DNA of 64,000 nt from Daphnia pulex (lineage: Eukaryota > Arthropoda > Branchiopoda > Diplostraca > Daphniidae): the NCBI RefSeq assembly GCF_021134715.1, contig NC_060026.1, positions 2,666,001 to 2,730,000 of the forward strand. Direction: 5' to 3'. Made by a program: the position numbers and the translations under genes. Shown in pieces: positions 47,478-58,490 of this stretch. A model generated the notes under the pieces. That model was given only the letters and a program-made list of their open reading frames with translations, did no database searches and was not told the origin of the DNA. Position 1 is the stretch's first letter; every line of letters starts with the position of its first letter.

Positions 47478-47919
47478 TGTTTATATGTACTGGCTACGTA
47501 TAATGAGGATGGTCTTCATTTCAAGGAAAAAGTACCTCATTTCTGATAAAAACACCATTGTTGCACAACAGTTATGTAATGGACACACAATCGATTGTGA
47601 TAATTAGTGTTCGTTAACTACAATCACCGTAAACATGTGTAATTAGTGCTTTGACGTACAAGAGACGTGAATAACAACCAATCGTTGCCTTGTATTGAGC
47701 ATAAAATATCTGAATCTATATTCTATACAACCGAACAAAATTTATATAATTCTTGCATTATTATTCACAGGTATAATATCAACGGTTTGATCGCACTCGG
47801 CGACCCAGAGCTTGGGAGAAATAATTGATTCAAATTCACGATCTTTAAACCAAATAAAAAATATACTATGTTTGGTTATTACATTTTTTTCAAAAAACGT
47901 CGCCCAAATTCTTGTCCAG

Positions 47920-47975
47920 GCTTTGGAAGCAGACGACGAAAAAGCGTGATAGGTGGAACTCGGCAACATTGAGAC
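47920..47975 (-). pseudogene. Truncated copy of the ZP gene 2 last exon
   Basis: The minus strand encodes PSSTYHAFSSSASKA followed by the stop, identical to the C-terminus of the ZP gene at 49983. The copy stops just upstream, with no transmembrane or ZP sequence. It is the edge of the segmental duplication and not a functional exon. Confidence 0.85.
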
Positions 47976-48439
47976 ATAGCACACGTGCACACCATTTAAC
48001 AGTTAGGCATGCATATCATAGAATGTTCAACATGATGCATGATTTATTCCATTGGTTTCACTCATTCAATTCATTAGGACGCGGGTTTTATCTGAGATCC
48101 CAGTAGTGTTGTACTGTGTTTGATTAATCAAATTAGTATCGGACGTCCTCTTAGGTTCATCGTGTACATATTCGTCATTTTCTTTGGTAAAATTATTTTT
48201 CCATGAAACACATCGATGAACAGCGACATTAGAGTTTTTAAAAAATATAGCTACATTTAAAGGAATTGGCCATGAACTAGAAAGACGATGGTCAATTCTA
48301 CTGGGATAACCTCATATCAGATGATATCATCATTGTTGCACAACAGTTTTGAAATTGACAGACAATTGATTTAGGTAGTTTTTATGTTCATTACTGTATA
48401 TAGAAATCTTTCATTAATATTCACACGTGTCATATCAAG

Positions 48440-49982
48440 AAATGAAGACATCTTGGAAAAATTCAGTGTGAGTCTGTGAGAATGACGTACCGCCGTTCCC
48501 AAACGCAGAAAGATGACTCGACACTCGAGGCATACTTTCGGCCGATCGACTAACTTTTGATCGGTCTTGATAATTGATTATATTAAGAGGAAGAGGTTAA
48601 CATTTTAACTATCGACGATGGATGAATAATGACACGCGAACTTCAAACTTAAGACACATCTCTAGAGAATAGTTAATGATTTAAATATGAACGTTTCAGT
48701 GTAGTTATCATGATGACTAAAATCCTTGTAGTAGTAGCACTTCACATAATCATTCGATGAAGAGGAAGCATATTAATAATTAAGTTTCGTGTGTAGTAAT
48801 ATAATCAGGCTTCACCAGGGAAACGATCACAAAGAAATCTGTTACTTCAAAACCACATTATAATGTTTTTGAAAAACATTCAATTTTCTTCAAATTTCCT
48901 GGGATACTGATGTTGATTTAATACAATGTGATAAAATAAAAATATATATATCAATAGGCCAACAATACAGGGTTTGTCAACTCTACCGGGAATAAGTACC
49001 TATTTTCAGCTCAAATAGCCTTAGTTGCACACCGTTACGTAGAGAACAGACAATTGATTAGGGTAGTTTTCTTGTTCATGAACAATCTTAAACGTAGGTA
49101 GATCACAAAGTGCTTATTCGTCGTTTCTTTTTTCTTACTCATAATTTGCATGAGAGATATAAATAACAACCGAAAAAAAATGGAAATCCGTCATTATTAT
49201 TCACACGTATATAACATTTTAACTATTTTCGATTAATGATACATGAACATGTACCTTGAGGCATTGCGCAACAGTTGAATTACTAAGCAGGATATACTTA
49301 TTTATATAAAAGAGATAAGGAGAGAGATTCGTTTCACACATTTTACGCATTCAATTATTTAGGACGCTAGTATAAGAAGCTTAAATTTTTTTTATTATGT
49401 TTAAGAAGAAATTCAACATTCTGAATCTGTTAGCTCATTATCCTTGACAGCCCCATCTCTGCTTAAGATGATTTGATGAAGGTTAACACTTGTCAAAGAA
49501 ATGACGCAATTTTTCAGATTTAATGTTGGATCTGTAATTTAATCAAGTTAAAAAGCACATTTATGTGTACTGGCTAAGTATATTGAGGATGGTCTTCATT
49601 ACAAGGAAAAAGTACCTCATTTCCGATAAAAACACCATTATTGCACAACAGTTATGTGATGGACAGACAATCGATTGTGATAATTAGTGTTCATTAATTA
49701 CAATCACCGTAAACATTTGTAATTAGTGCTTTGACGTACAAGAGACATGAATAACAACCAATCGTTGCCTTGTATTGAGCATAAAATATCTGAATCAATA
49801 CAACCGAAAAAAAAAATTATATAATTCTTTCATTATTATTCACAGGTATAATATCAACGGTTTGATCGCACCCGGCGACTCAGAGCTTGGGAGAAATAAT
49901 TGATCACGATCTTCAAACCAAATAAAAAATAGACTTTGTTTGGTAATAAAATTTGTTCAAAAAACGGCGCCCAAATTCTTGT
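48440..49982. repeat. Segmental duplication, copy B
   Basis: Second copy of the block at 45029-47985, directly downstream of the ZP gene 2 stop codon. It is the uninterrupted version. It holds the 3' flank of ZP gene 2; no other gene is seen. Confidence 0.8.
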
Positions 49983-52900
49983 TCAGGCTTTGGAAGCAGA
50001 CGACGAAAAAGCGTGATAGGTGGAACTCGGCGGGTAGATGGACTCGGTCCCGACGGTGGCCGAACGAATTTTCACGCAGAGCAAAGCCGTCATGATGCAA
50101 GAGATGACCAAGATGATGAGAATGACCACCAGGCCGACGATGAAGCTGCTCAGAGCCATGCATACGTCCTCTTGATTCGTGTGACGATTGCCTAAATCGT
50201 TCAAACAGATAATAAAATTATCATTTCCCGTTTAATGTTTATTGCGTAATTCGACAGTTTTGCTGACCGATTGATTGATTTATGGCATTTATGGTAGTAA
50301 TGGGATGAATAAAGTGCAGTTGTATTTTATGTATGTAGGTGAGTTTGTTTTATTTATTGTTCAATTATATTGTGCAAATCAGACGACGTGATGAGACATA
50401 TTTCTTTTTATTGCTGTTCCGAATTTCGATTTCAAAAAAATAATCCAGCAAGGCTATGTTGTTATTAGGAAATGATTAATTGCGATGGAGTGGGTATAAA
50501 AATGGCGATTGCACATGTGTGTGTGTTTGTCTATCTATAGAGAGAGTTGAAGATAATAGTTGTCATCTCGTTGTCTTTCAAGAGTAAAGAGAGAGAGATT
50601 CATTTGAGTATAAGGAAAAATTGAAAAAGACATTCGTTAATGCCCACATGACACACAAAATAATACTGGCCGCAGGTAAGTCAATAAAAAAATTAAATCC
50701 TCGTCGTTATTACCATTCAAACACAAAAATCAGTCAATCAGTCAACTCTTATCTTTTTCGTCCAACATTTCATTCATCAAATTTTTTTATCGTGCGGAAG
50801 CGGGTGACCGTTGGAAAAAGGTCGTGAGCGGATTTCACATTTCGTTGCTGTTGTTGTGCTCGTGTGCAGTTGATTTGCATATTTGTTTACTCACCTGTGG
50901 TGAGTGTCACGACCGAATGGGAATCCGGTTTATAGGCGATGTCCTCGTTGGAGATGACGCGCAGCGATCGGCGCAAGCGGACGTCCGAAATTTCAGTGGC
51001 GTTGTTGGCGCTACGGCGGCTGCGGTTACTGCGGATGTCGAACTGAAACCACCAAAATTTTCATTCCGTTAAATTTCTATTCGTTTAATTTTAATTGGCG
51101 GTAACAAATTTACGAGACTGGCGTCTTCCGGACAGACGTCACATCCGTTTTTGCAGAGTTCGACGTTGCATTCGAGGAAGACTTCCATCTGGTCGGGAAA
51201 TTTGAAGGCCTGGAAGAAGGAGAAGGCGACCAGTGACACTCCGGGCCGGCCGGTCTGTGTGGTCTTCTGCCACGGTCCCATCAGTTTCTTCTTGAGAACG
51301 CAGCCGCTCTTGTCGGTCAGCGTCACGGCGTTGGCACGGTCGCCGTCGTGGGCGATGCACTCCTGGACCTGGACGTCGAAGCCTGGGTCGCCCTCGATGG
51401 CGACGACCATCGTCAACGTGTCGCCAATCTTCACCAGTCCGTTGACGCTGGGAGCGTTGGGTCCCTTGCCGATTTGGATGTCCATGCTGGCCGTGGCCGA
51501 ATCGCCGCTGAAGCTGACGATCTGAGTGTCCAGCATGTCGATGTTGAAGGCGTAAGAGACCGTCTTCTCCAGCGATCCTTCCCAGAAGCAACGGATCGAG
51601 CGAGAAGTGTCCCAGATCTGATGGCGGGAAAATTCAAATATTCGAATTCAAAATTTCGCGCGCTTTTGCCAATGATGATTGAATTCAACCTCTTGGATGC
51701 CCGGCTCGTTCTGGATGATGATGACGTTCTCAAGGTAAGCCTGTCCACCGCTGGCCAAGGCATCGACCCACTGAGATCCGCAGGATTCCAAGCGGATGAG
51801 AAATTCGTATGAGTCGCGGTTCGATCCGTACCGGACGTAATGGCAATCCAAGTTGCTATGGAAACCCTGTTGGACATTTTTTTTATTGGACTGCTCACAA
51901 GGATCGATCCTTTTTTGTTTTTCCTTTTTAAATATACCTTGGAGTAGATCAATCCGCCGAAGGGGCGATCGAATTTGATTTTGACCAGCATCGATTCTTT
52001 GGCGCAGTCGACGTTCAACGAAGCGATTTGGGCCATCTGGACGGTGGGCAATTGCGGCATGAGGGCCATGTTCATGGCCGGCGGATCGATGACGACCGGT
52101 CCGACGGTGGGTCGTGGCGGGAAGGAAAGGATCGTCGGCTGGGTGACCGGCGGCAGAGTAATCGGCGCCGTAGTGGCCGGAGCGATGAAAGCCGGAATGG
52201 TCACCGGTCGAATAGGTTCAACAATAATCACCTGCGGCGGAGCGGCCGTCGTTGGTTGCGGGGTGGACGGCGGCAGGTAGGCCGTCGCCGGGTAAGTAGT
52301 GGCGGCCAAGGTTGGCGGAGGAGCCGTCGACGCTGGCAGCAATTGCTGCGGCAACGTCACAGCCGCTTGGACTTTTTGATCGAAATAAAAATTTCAACTT
52401 TGAAAATTTCTTTGAAGAAAGATGACGAAGTAGAAAAAGGTGAAAGTTGCTGCCGGGGGAAATTGATGTAGGAGGAGGAGCAAGGGTCTGCAGTGAATCA
52501 GATTCTTTTTTGTTGCGTCGTCGTGAATGAGGCAACGACCTCATTTCTCTACTACAGCAGAGACGACACGGTACGGTTCAACAGCCCGAACCAGCGGCGG
52601 GGAAAATCCTATCTGCAGCGCGTGATATCCTCACTCTCTCTTATGATACTACCCTCAAAAAAAGATCATCCATCATATTCGAGTCACGACGTGAAAATCT
52701 CCACGTGGATGTCTGTCTGTAGGTCTCGGGAATCACGACGGACTTCCGTTACACCAGTAGCACAGAAAAAACACCCGCTCGGATTATTCATGAATTGAAT
52801 CAGAAATATGAGCCTCGAGTTAATCGGAATGGTATAAGCTCATCCATCCTCACGGGGGGAGAAAGAAAAATGTTGGATAAGTCAAAGTGAGCAGCCCCTC

Positions 52901-53352
52901 CAGCGGATGTAGAGAAACACTCTCAATTGAGGTCACGCGCATAAATCTTCTTTTTATATCAGATGATATTATAAAATAAGGTGAAAAATGAAATTTGGGG
53001 ATTTTTACTTTGATTGCTGGCCTGGGTCGGTAGGAAGAAGGAAGGTGTCGGTGGCTGCTGGTATTGGTATCCGGCCGGCTGCTGTCGCAGAATGCGGACG
53101 CCGGAACCCGGAACGTTGGGCGTCTTCTGCTGGACGACGATCGGCAAAAGTCGATCGTTATGTTTCAATTTGTCGGCGTTTATCTGGGCCGTCAGCTGCT
53201 GGGAGTGTGGCACACCAGCCAGGGCGTGCTGTCAAAAATCAATGACGCAACCGAATTCAATTTCAAACATTCTCGTCTCATTTAAATTAATTTAAAAAAT
53301 TAAGAAATGAAACTCTTACCCCCAAGATGAAAAGTGCTAGAAAGATCCTCAT
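49983..53352 (-). CDS. ZP-domain single-pass membrane protein 2, seven exons
   Basis: Paralogue of the gene at 40219. Exons (minus): 53352-53320 (signal peptide MRIFLALFILG), 53228-53009, 52371-51938, 51866-51690, 51617-51114, 51042-50895, 50191-49983, totalling 575 codons in frame. Exon 4 (177 bases) and exon 5 (504 bases) have the same lengths as in ZP gene 1. The linker is rich in Pro, Thr, Ala and Val. The ZP domain includes LNVDCAKESMLVKIKFDRPF and ECNVELCKNGCDVCPEDASL, then basic sites (RSRRS and RLRRS) suited to furin cleavage, a transmembrane helix IVGLVVILIILVISCIMTAL, and the tail SSSASKA. Likely an apical matrix or cuticle-anchoring protein. G+C content of the coding exons is visibly higher than in its paralogue. 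Confidence 0.88.
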
Positions 53353-54552
53353 GTTGTGGTCGCACTAATTTCGGCAAATCACTGGAATATCTCAAAAAAT
53401 GGACAAACTGGGCTGGCACGACCTGTCGGAACCAGACGAACCAAACAGGTTGTCATTAGTCTTACAACTGACGAGAAAAAAGGAATCTAAAAAGGAAGTG
53501 CTGGGAAAAAGTTCTTTACAGCCTGTAGCTACTTGAGTAGAGAGAAACTCTCCGTTTCTTCTTCCATTCTCTCTCTCTCTATCTACTACCCGGCGCGCCA
53601 AAAAAGCTCAGGAGGAAGCGAAAAATGGGCGGAGGTATAAAAACAAAAGAGGAGGGACTGCCTATAGCTGAGTGTAGTAGTACACTGACCTACATTCACG
53701 CTCATTCCCCCTTCCATCTTATGTATAGACACCGCATCGTCACGAACTCGCTCATCTCTCATCGCTCTTCCGGAAAAAAAAAATAAACGAAAAAATATAA
53801 AATAAAATAAAATGGCAACGTTTTCGCTCGAGCGATGCTGCATGGAACAGAAGAAAATAATAAAATAAAAATTATTTTCTCTTTTTTGGCAAGCAGTTAG
53901 ATTGTTTATGGCAAGACATTTTAAAAAAAAAAAAGAAGATAGTTTTTTCCCGATTTTTTCGTTCGGGAATGTGCGTGGTGATGGGGGGGGCCGTGCACAG
54001 ACCGCAAAATGAATTAAGACAGAAATTGTTTTTCTTTCTGAAGAGGAGGAGATGATACTCGGTCGGTTAACCACACGTAACCGGTTTGCAATTGTTTTCT
54101 TCTCTCAATTGTGTGGTCTGTGACTTTTTCAGATAATCTTAACGATAGTACATCTGCACGTTATCTGTACGTTTTCCTGAATAATGACACTTAAAAGGAA
54201 GGAAGGAAGATCGGGTTTCCGTATTAGGGAAATCCTAGAACGCCCGGAGCAATGGGTCAGTACTGTCCTCGGCTAAACGCAAGTGGGAAGTCAAATTAAT
54301 TAGGAAACAAAAAAAAACAAAATATCCCGTTATAGATTTATCGCTGGTCCTGTTCAATTAAATTCACGGGGAATAATAATTTTTAAAAAATCAAATTTGG
54401 CGGCAAATCGAATATTTTAAAAAATAATAAAATATACTCACGAAATAAACTGAATCCAAATTTATTTTGGACTCTTAAAAAATTGTATTCGAGTGGTAGA
54501 GAGAGAAGAAGCGCGTTGAGGAACTCTTGGGAGCTGCTGAGTTTCTGAGTTG
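53353..54552. other. Upstream region or first intron of ZP gene 2
   Basis: Holds the conserved GGTTGTCATTAGTCTTACAA stretch at 53449 shared with ZP gene 1, a CT run near 53565-53585 and several A/T runs. Either promoter or, if transcription starts at 54553, a first intron. No coding sequence recognised. Confidence 0.5.
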
Positions 54553-54576
54553 TCTGTACCGAGAGATGTCGGTTGG

Positions 54577-54584
54577 TATTTATA
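54577..54584 (-). promoter_or_regulatory. Candidate minus-strand TATA box
   Basis: The minus strand reads CCTATAAATACC. A GC-rich GGGCGGGG box lies about 105 bases upstream near 54685, and an ACTCAG initiator-like site about 35 bases downstream. It could drive the ZP gene 2 leader from about 54550, or an unrelated short transcript; the downstream 88-codon frame looks like chance. Confidence 0.45.
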
Positions 54585-55930
54585 GGCAAAAGGAGGCCAG
54601 CAGCGCAGTTTGCTGGGGCCTGTGCCTGAGCTGCTGGTTATTACATGTGAGGCACTGCTGTGAGCAGAGAGAGAGGCTTGATCCCCGCCCTCTTCTTCTT
54701 TTCTCTTGTTGAGCTCTTCAACTCTCATTGCCGCCTAGCTCTTCTCAATAGAGTTTCACTTGCTCCATAGAAATGTATTAGCCACACTCCATAGCACCGT
54801 ACATGTAGTACCAGCTCTCCCATTTTCGTCGAGGTCGACCAGACGGATGGTGTATTAGCTACTCACGTGTCGTTGAAGATGACAATCTTGAGCAATACAA
54901 TATACAGTTAACTATGTCGAAGAAAAAAGTGGCGATTCTTATATCCATAAAATTTTAAAAATGTCCTTTCTCTTATTGTGGTGGTGATGTGAGTGTGTCA
55001 CCATTTCGGGACTGTAGGCTATTATAGACGAGCGATGTCCTTGTGTGATTGAATGAATTGTGCAAATAATTGCGTAACCTCCGCGTATAGAGGTACAAAT
55101 TCGTGCGCAATCAAACGTTACCTTGAGTGCGGATGAAAAACTTTCTGAATGATATTTTTTTGGAGGACCATCTGCTGTCCGACATCAATTCGTCACAAAG
55201 ACATTTTTTGAGGTGGTCCGACTGTAGTTTAAAGTTTATGCGTTCGTACTTTGTCCGAGAGTCAGTATGTGAAAATGAATTGAATATTTAATGAAAGCTA
55301 GACGAAAATTGAGGGCGGTGCTTTTTTAAAATCTAATTTCTGTGCGTCTTAATTTTTCACGTCGTCGTGATTACGATATGATAAAAAGGACCGCGCGCAC
55401 CAGATCTACATTAGCGTCTCAGTTTCTTTATTTTTGTGAGAGTCCCCACAAGTAAAAAAAAAAGAGAATAAATTAAAATTAAAATCCCGAGAGAGTCACG
55501 CATATCCTGCGTTAATGAGGGACATTCCATCGTGCTGCTGCTGCTGCTTTTATGATTCCATTTCGTGATATTCCGATAAATTACGTATTCACTATATATC
55601 TCATCGTCATTTATATCTTTGATTTCATAACAAACAATCGCCGTCGGAGAGAAATGGCTGCCGATATGACAGAAATTATTGGAATCAAAAAAATTTGAGA
55701 GAGAAATTGAAAGCGCGCGCATTTTTGAAATGAATAGCCGTATATCTAGTCACCTCTGGCGCTTTCACTAATCATCTTTAATCACGGCGGCTATTGTATT
55801 TAACGACCCCATACGCGACAAAATGAAAAAGAAAAAAAGTCACACCACATCTGCGCGTGTTGGTGGGATGACGCCATCACACGTGCGCACTTTTACCGCG
55901 AAACAAAAAAACCAAATTTTCCTTTTTTTT
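54585..55930. other. Intergenic
   Basis: No gene recognised. Contains a CTG run (about 55533-55547) and A-rich stretches. Confidence 0.5.
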
Positions 55931-58010
55931 TTCTTATTGTCCACACCAATGAGACAACACAAAGAATTCAAAAATGTTTACCCTGATTCAGTATCAGAAG
56001 CACGAAGCAGCAGCAGCAGGTTGACGTGTGGTTGGTCGAAGGGAAAGTCAGTTGGGCACTTTTCTCTTTATTGTTATTGTAGATTTCATTTCGCAATTCA
56101 AGAAGGAAATGCATGAAATTATGTACAATTTGAAGTGAGAACATTATTCTCTATATGAATATTGCATAGGAATCCGCATGATCAAGGTTAAATTAATATG
56201 TGTAATGTTAATAATACGGAATTTAGTTTAATATATTTTACCATCGCAATGATGGAATGGGGTTCTTTATATTTTAGGCCAATCGCCTGTAACAATTATC
56301 CTACCTAACCTGGAAAATGATCAGCTAACACGACATCACTAGATGAATGTCCTAACTAAGAATTATTTCATGAATGAATGAAAATCTTATTTAAGACGTA
56401 GATCTGGAGAAGTTACTGGATCTATTTCACAAGTTACGTTGTCCTAACTAAACCATCAAATATCTTCTATTAAAAACGTTATTAAAAATTATTATAACGT
56501 GGTGAAACTCAACATCTAACATGTGACAGATTCGATCACAAATCTACTAATCGGCATAAATGTTTCTTAGACTCTAGTCAACCAGAGTTGAAGAACAATG
56601 TTCATTTATTTGAATTGGCCGCACCGATGAGACAACACAAAGAAAATAAAAATGTTTACCCTGATTCCTCATATCAGAAGCAGCAGCAGGTTGACGTGTG
56701 CGGTTGGTCGAAGGGAAAGTCAGTTGGGCACTTTTCTCTTTATTGTTATTGTAGATTTCATTTCGCAGTTCAAGAAAGAAATGCATGAAATTATGTACAA
56801 TTTGAAGTGAGAACATTATTCTCCATATGGATATTGCATAGGAATTCGTATGATCAAGGTTAAATTAATTTGTATAATGTTATTAGCATGGGGTTTAGTT
56901 TATTATATTTTACCATCGTAATGATGGAACCATGGTTCCTTATATTTCAGGCCTAACGCTCGTACAATTTAACTTACTAATCTGGCAAATACTCAACTTA
57001 TTATAATCTGATAATATGCAATGATGATTCCATTCTTCGAGTGACACCATGACTGGGAGCTCAAGAAAAATCACTATTTCTAGGTCGGGTAGGTGATCTC
57101 CGTAATTTGCACAAGTGTAGTTCACCTAGATAATTAATAAATTTAAACATCTACTATCAATATTGTTATTGAAGATTAGTATTACGTAGTGAAATTCATC
57201 TTCTATCATGTGACAGATTCGATCACAAACCTACAAATCGGCACAAATGTTTCTTAGACTTTAGTCAACCTGAGTTGAAGAACAATGTTCATTTTTTTGA
57301 ATTGTCCGCACCGATGAGACCATACAAAGAAAATTGTTTTTCAAAAAATGTTTACCCTGATCTTCAAATCAGAAGCAGCAGCAGGTTAACGTGTGCGGTT
57401 GGTCGAAGGGAAAGTCAGTTGAGCACATTTCTTATTATTATTATTGTAGATTTCATTTCGCAGTTCAAGAAGGAAATGCATGAAATTATGTACAATTTGA
57501 AGTAAGAAACTAAGAACATTATTCTCCATATGGATATTGCATAGGAATTCGTATGATCAAGGTTAAATTAATTTTTATAATGTTAATAACATGGGGTTTA
57601 GTTTATTACATTTTACCATCGTAATGAATGATAGAATCATGATTTCTTATATTTCAGAGGAAACGCCTGTAGAATTTAACTAACTTAACTGGCCAATTCA
57701 AAACTTATATAACCCGAAACAAATCAAAGATGATTCTATTCTTCGAGTTAAACCATGACTGGGAGCTCAAGAAAAATCACTTTTCCTGAGTCGGGTAAAT
57801 AATCTCCATAATTTACACCAGTAAAGTTCACCTAAATAATAAATTGAACATCTACGATCATAAATGTTATTGAAGATTAGTATTACGTGGTGAAACTCAA
57901 CTTCTATCATGTGACAGATTCGATCACAAACCTACAAATCGGCACAAATGTTTCTTAGATTTTAGTCAACCTGAGTTGAAGAATAATGTTCATTTATTTG
58001 AAATGTTATT
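55931..58010. repeat. Three tandem repeats of about 680 bp, with a fourth beginning
   Basis: The block starting near AATGAGACAACACAAAG recurs at 55950, 56628 and 57313 (steps of about 677 and 685). Each unit contains an AGCAGCAGCAGGTTGACGTG stretch, GGTCGAAGGGAAAGTCAGTT, TTATTGTAGATTTCATTTCG, GAAATGCATGAAATTATGTA and ATTTTACCATCG. A fourth unit starts near 57960 (TCAACCTGAGTTGAAGAA) and is cut off near 58010. Short frames repeat in each unit but contain early stops, so I see no protein. Function unknown. Confidence 0.85.
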
Positions 58011-58289
58011 TATTTACATAAGTATCTATGGAGAGATTATATAACATGGGGCTCCGGTAAAGCGCTCCAGCCATCCGGCGCACAATCGTATCATTGTCAT
58101 CAACACGGAATCACAAGAGCATAATAATTGAGCGGAGAACGTTAAAAAGGAATTTGATTTGCTTAGATAGGTCACTTGTGACTGTTAAGTACTATTATAT
58201 CAAAAGTAGGATAAATATTACTAAATATGCGGGGAAAAAAACGGTTAAACTTAAATTTGGTCGTGTTTTTAAATATGTGGTCAAAGACT

Positions 58290-58490
58290 GTGGATCTTAA
58301 CCAATCTGAAATGAGAACGTTATTCTTTACATAGAATTGCACCGGATAATTCTGAATGAAAAGGGATATTTTAATTAGTCATTGGTCATTTACACGGGCT
58401 GGGTTTATTTTATTTTACCATCGTGATGATGTAATAATAATTCAATAATTCGTTATTTTTCAGGCCATGCGCCCGTACTTCTACATCTAC
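58290..58490. repeat. Degenerate fragment of the 680-bp repeat
   Basis: Contains TGAAATGAGAACGTTATTCT, a TTTACCATCGTGATGATG stretch and a TTTTTCAGGCC end, matching the second half of the tandem unit with many changes. Confidence 0.6.

Larger units (their letters stand above)
45029..47985. repeat. Segmental duplication, copy A (interrupted by a foldback element)
   Basis: 45039-46210 matches 48445-49560, and 47484-47965 matches about 49566-50030, in the same orientation. Shared landmarks: GACGTACCGCCGTTCCCAAA at 45072 and 48482; TATCGACGATGGATGAATAA at 45184 and 48609; TAGGACGCTAGTATAAGAAG at 46000 and 49360; and CGTAAACATGTG / CGTAAACATTTG in the right part. The match ends in a truncated last exon of the ZP gene. 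The foldback element at 46211-47477 is absent from copy B. Confidence 0.85.

Noticed and set aside
46210-47478. The 1.27-kb palindrome as a microRNA or long hairpin RNA gene
   Set aside because: Target-site duplication and an empty paralogous site mark it as a mobile element; hairpin transcription is possible but unsupported.
51431-52360. A single 309-codon minus-strand frame covering the ZP gene 2 linker and beyond
   Set aside because: After 51938 it runs through an intron and then reads the ZP exons in the wrong frame. The spliced model keeps conserved ZP residues and matches the paralogue.
54462-54728. 88-codon minus-strand frame near the candidate TATA box
   Set aside because: The frame crosses the TATA box itself and shows no family resemblance; it is more likely promoter and leader DNA.
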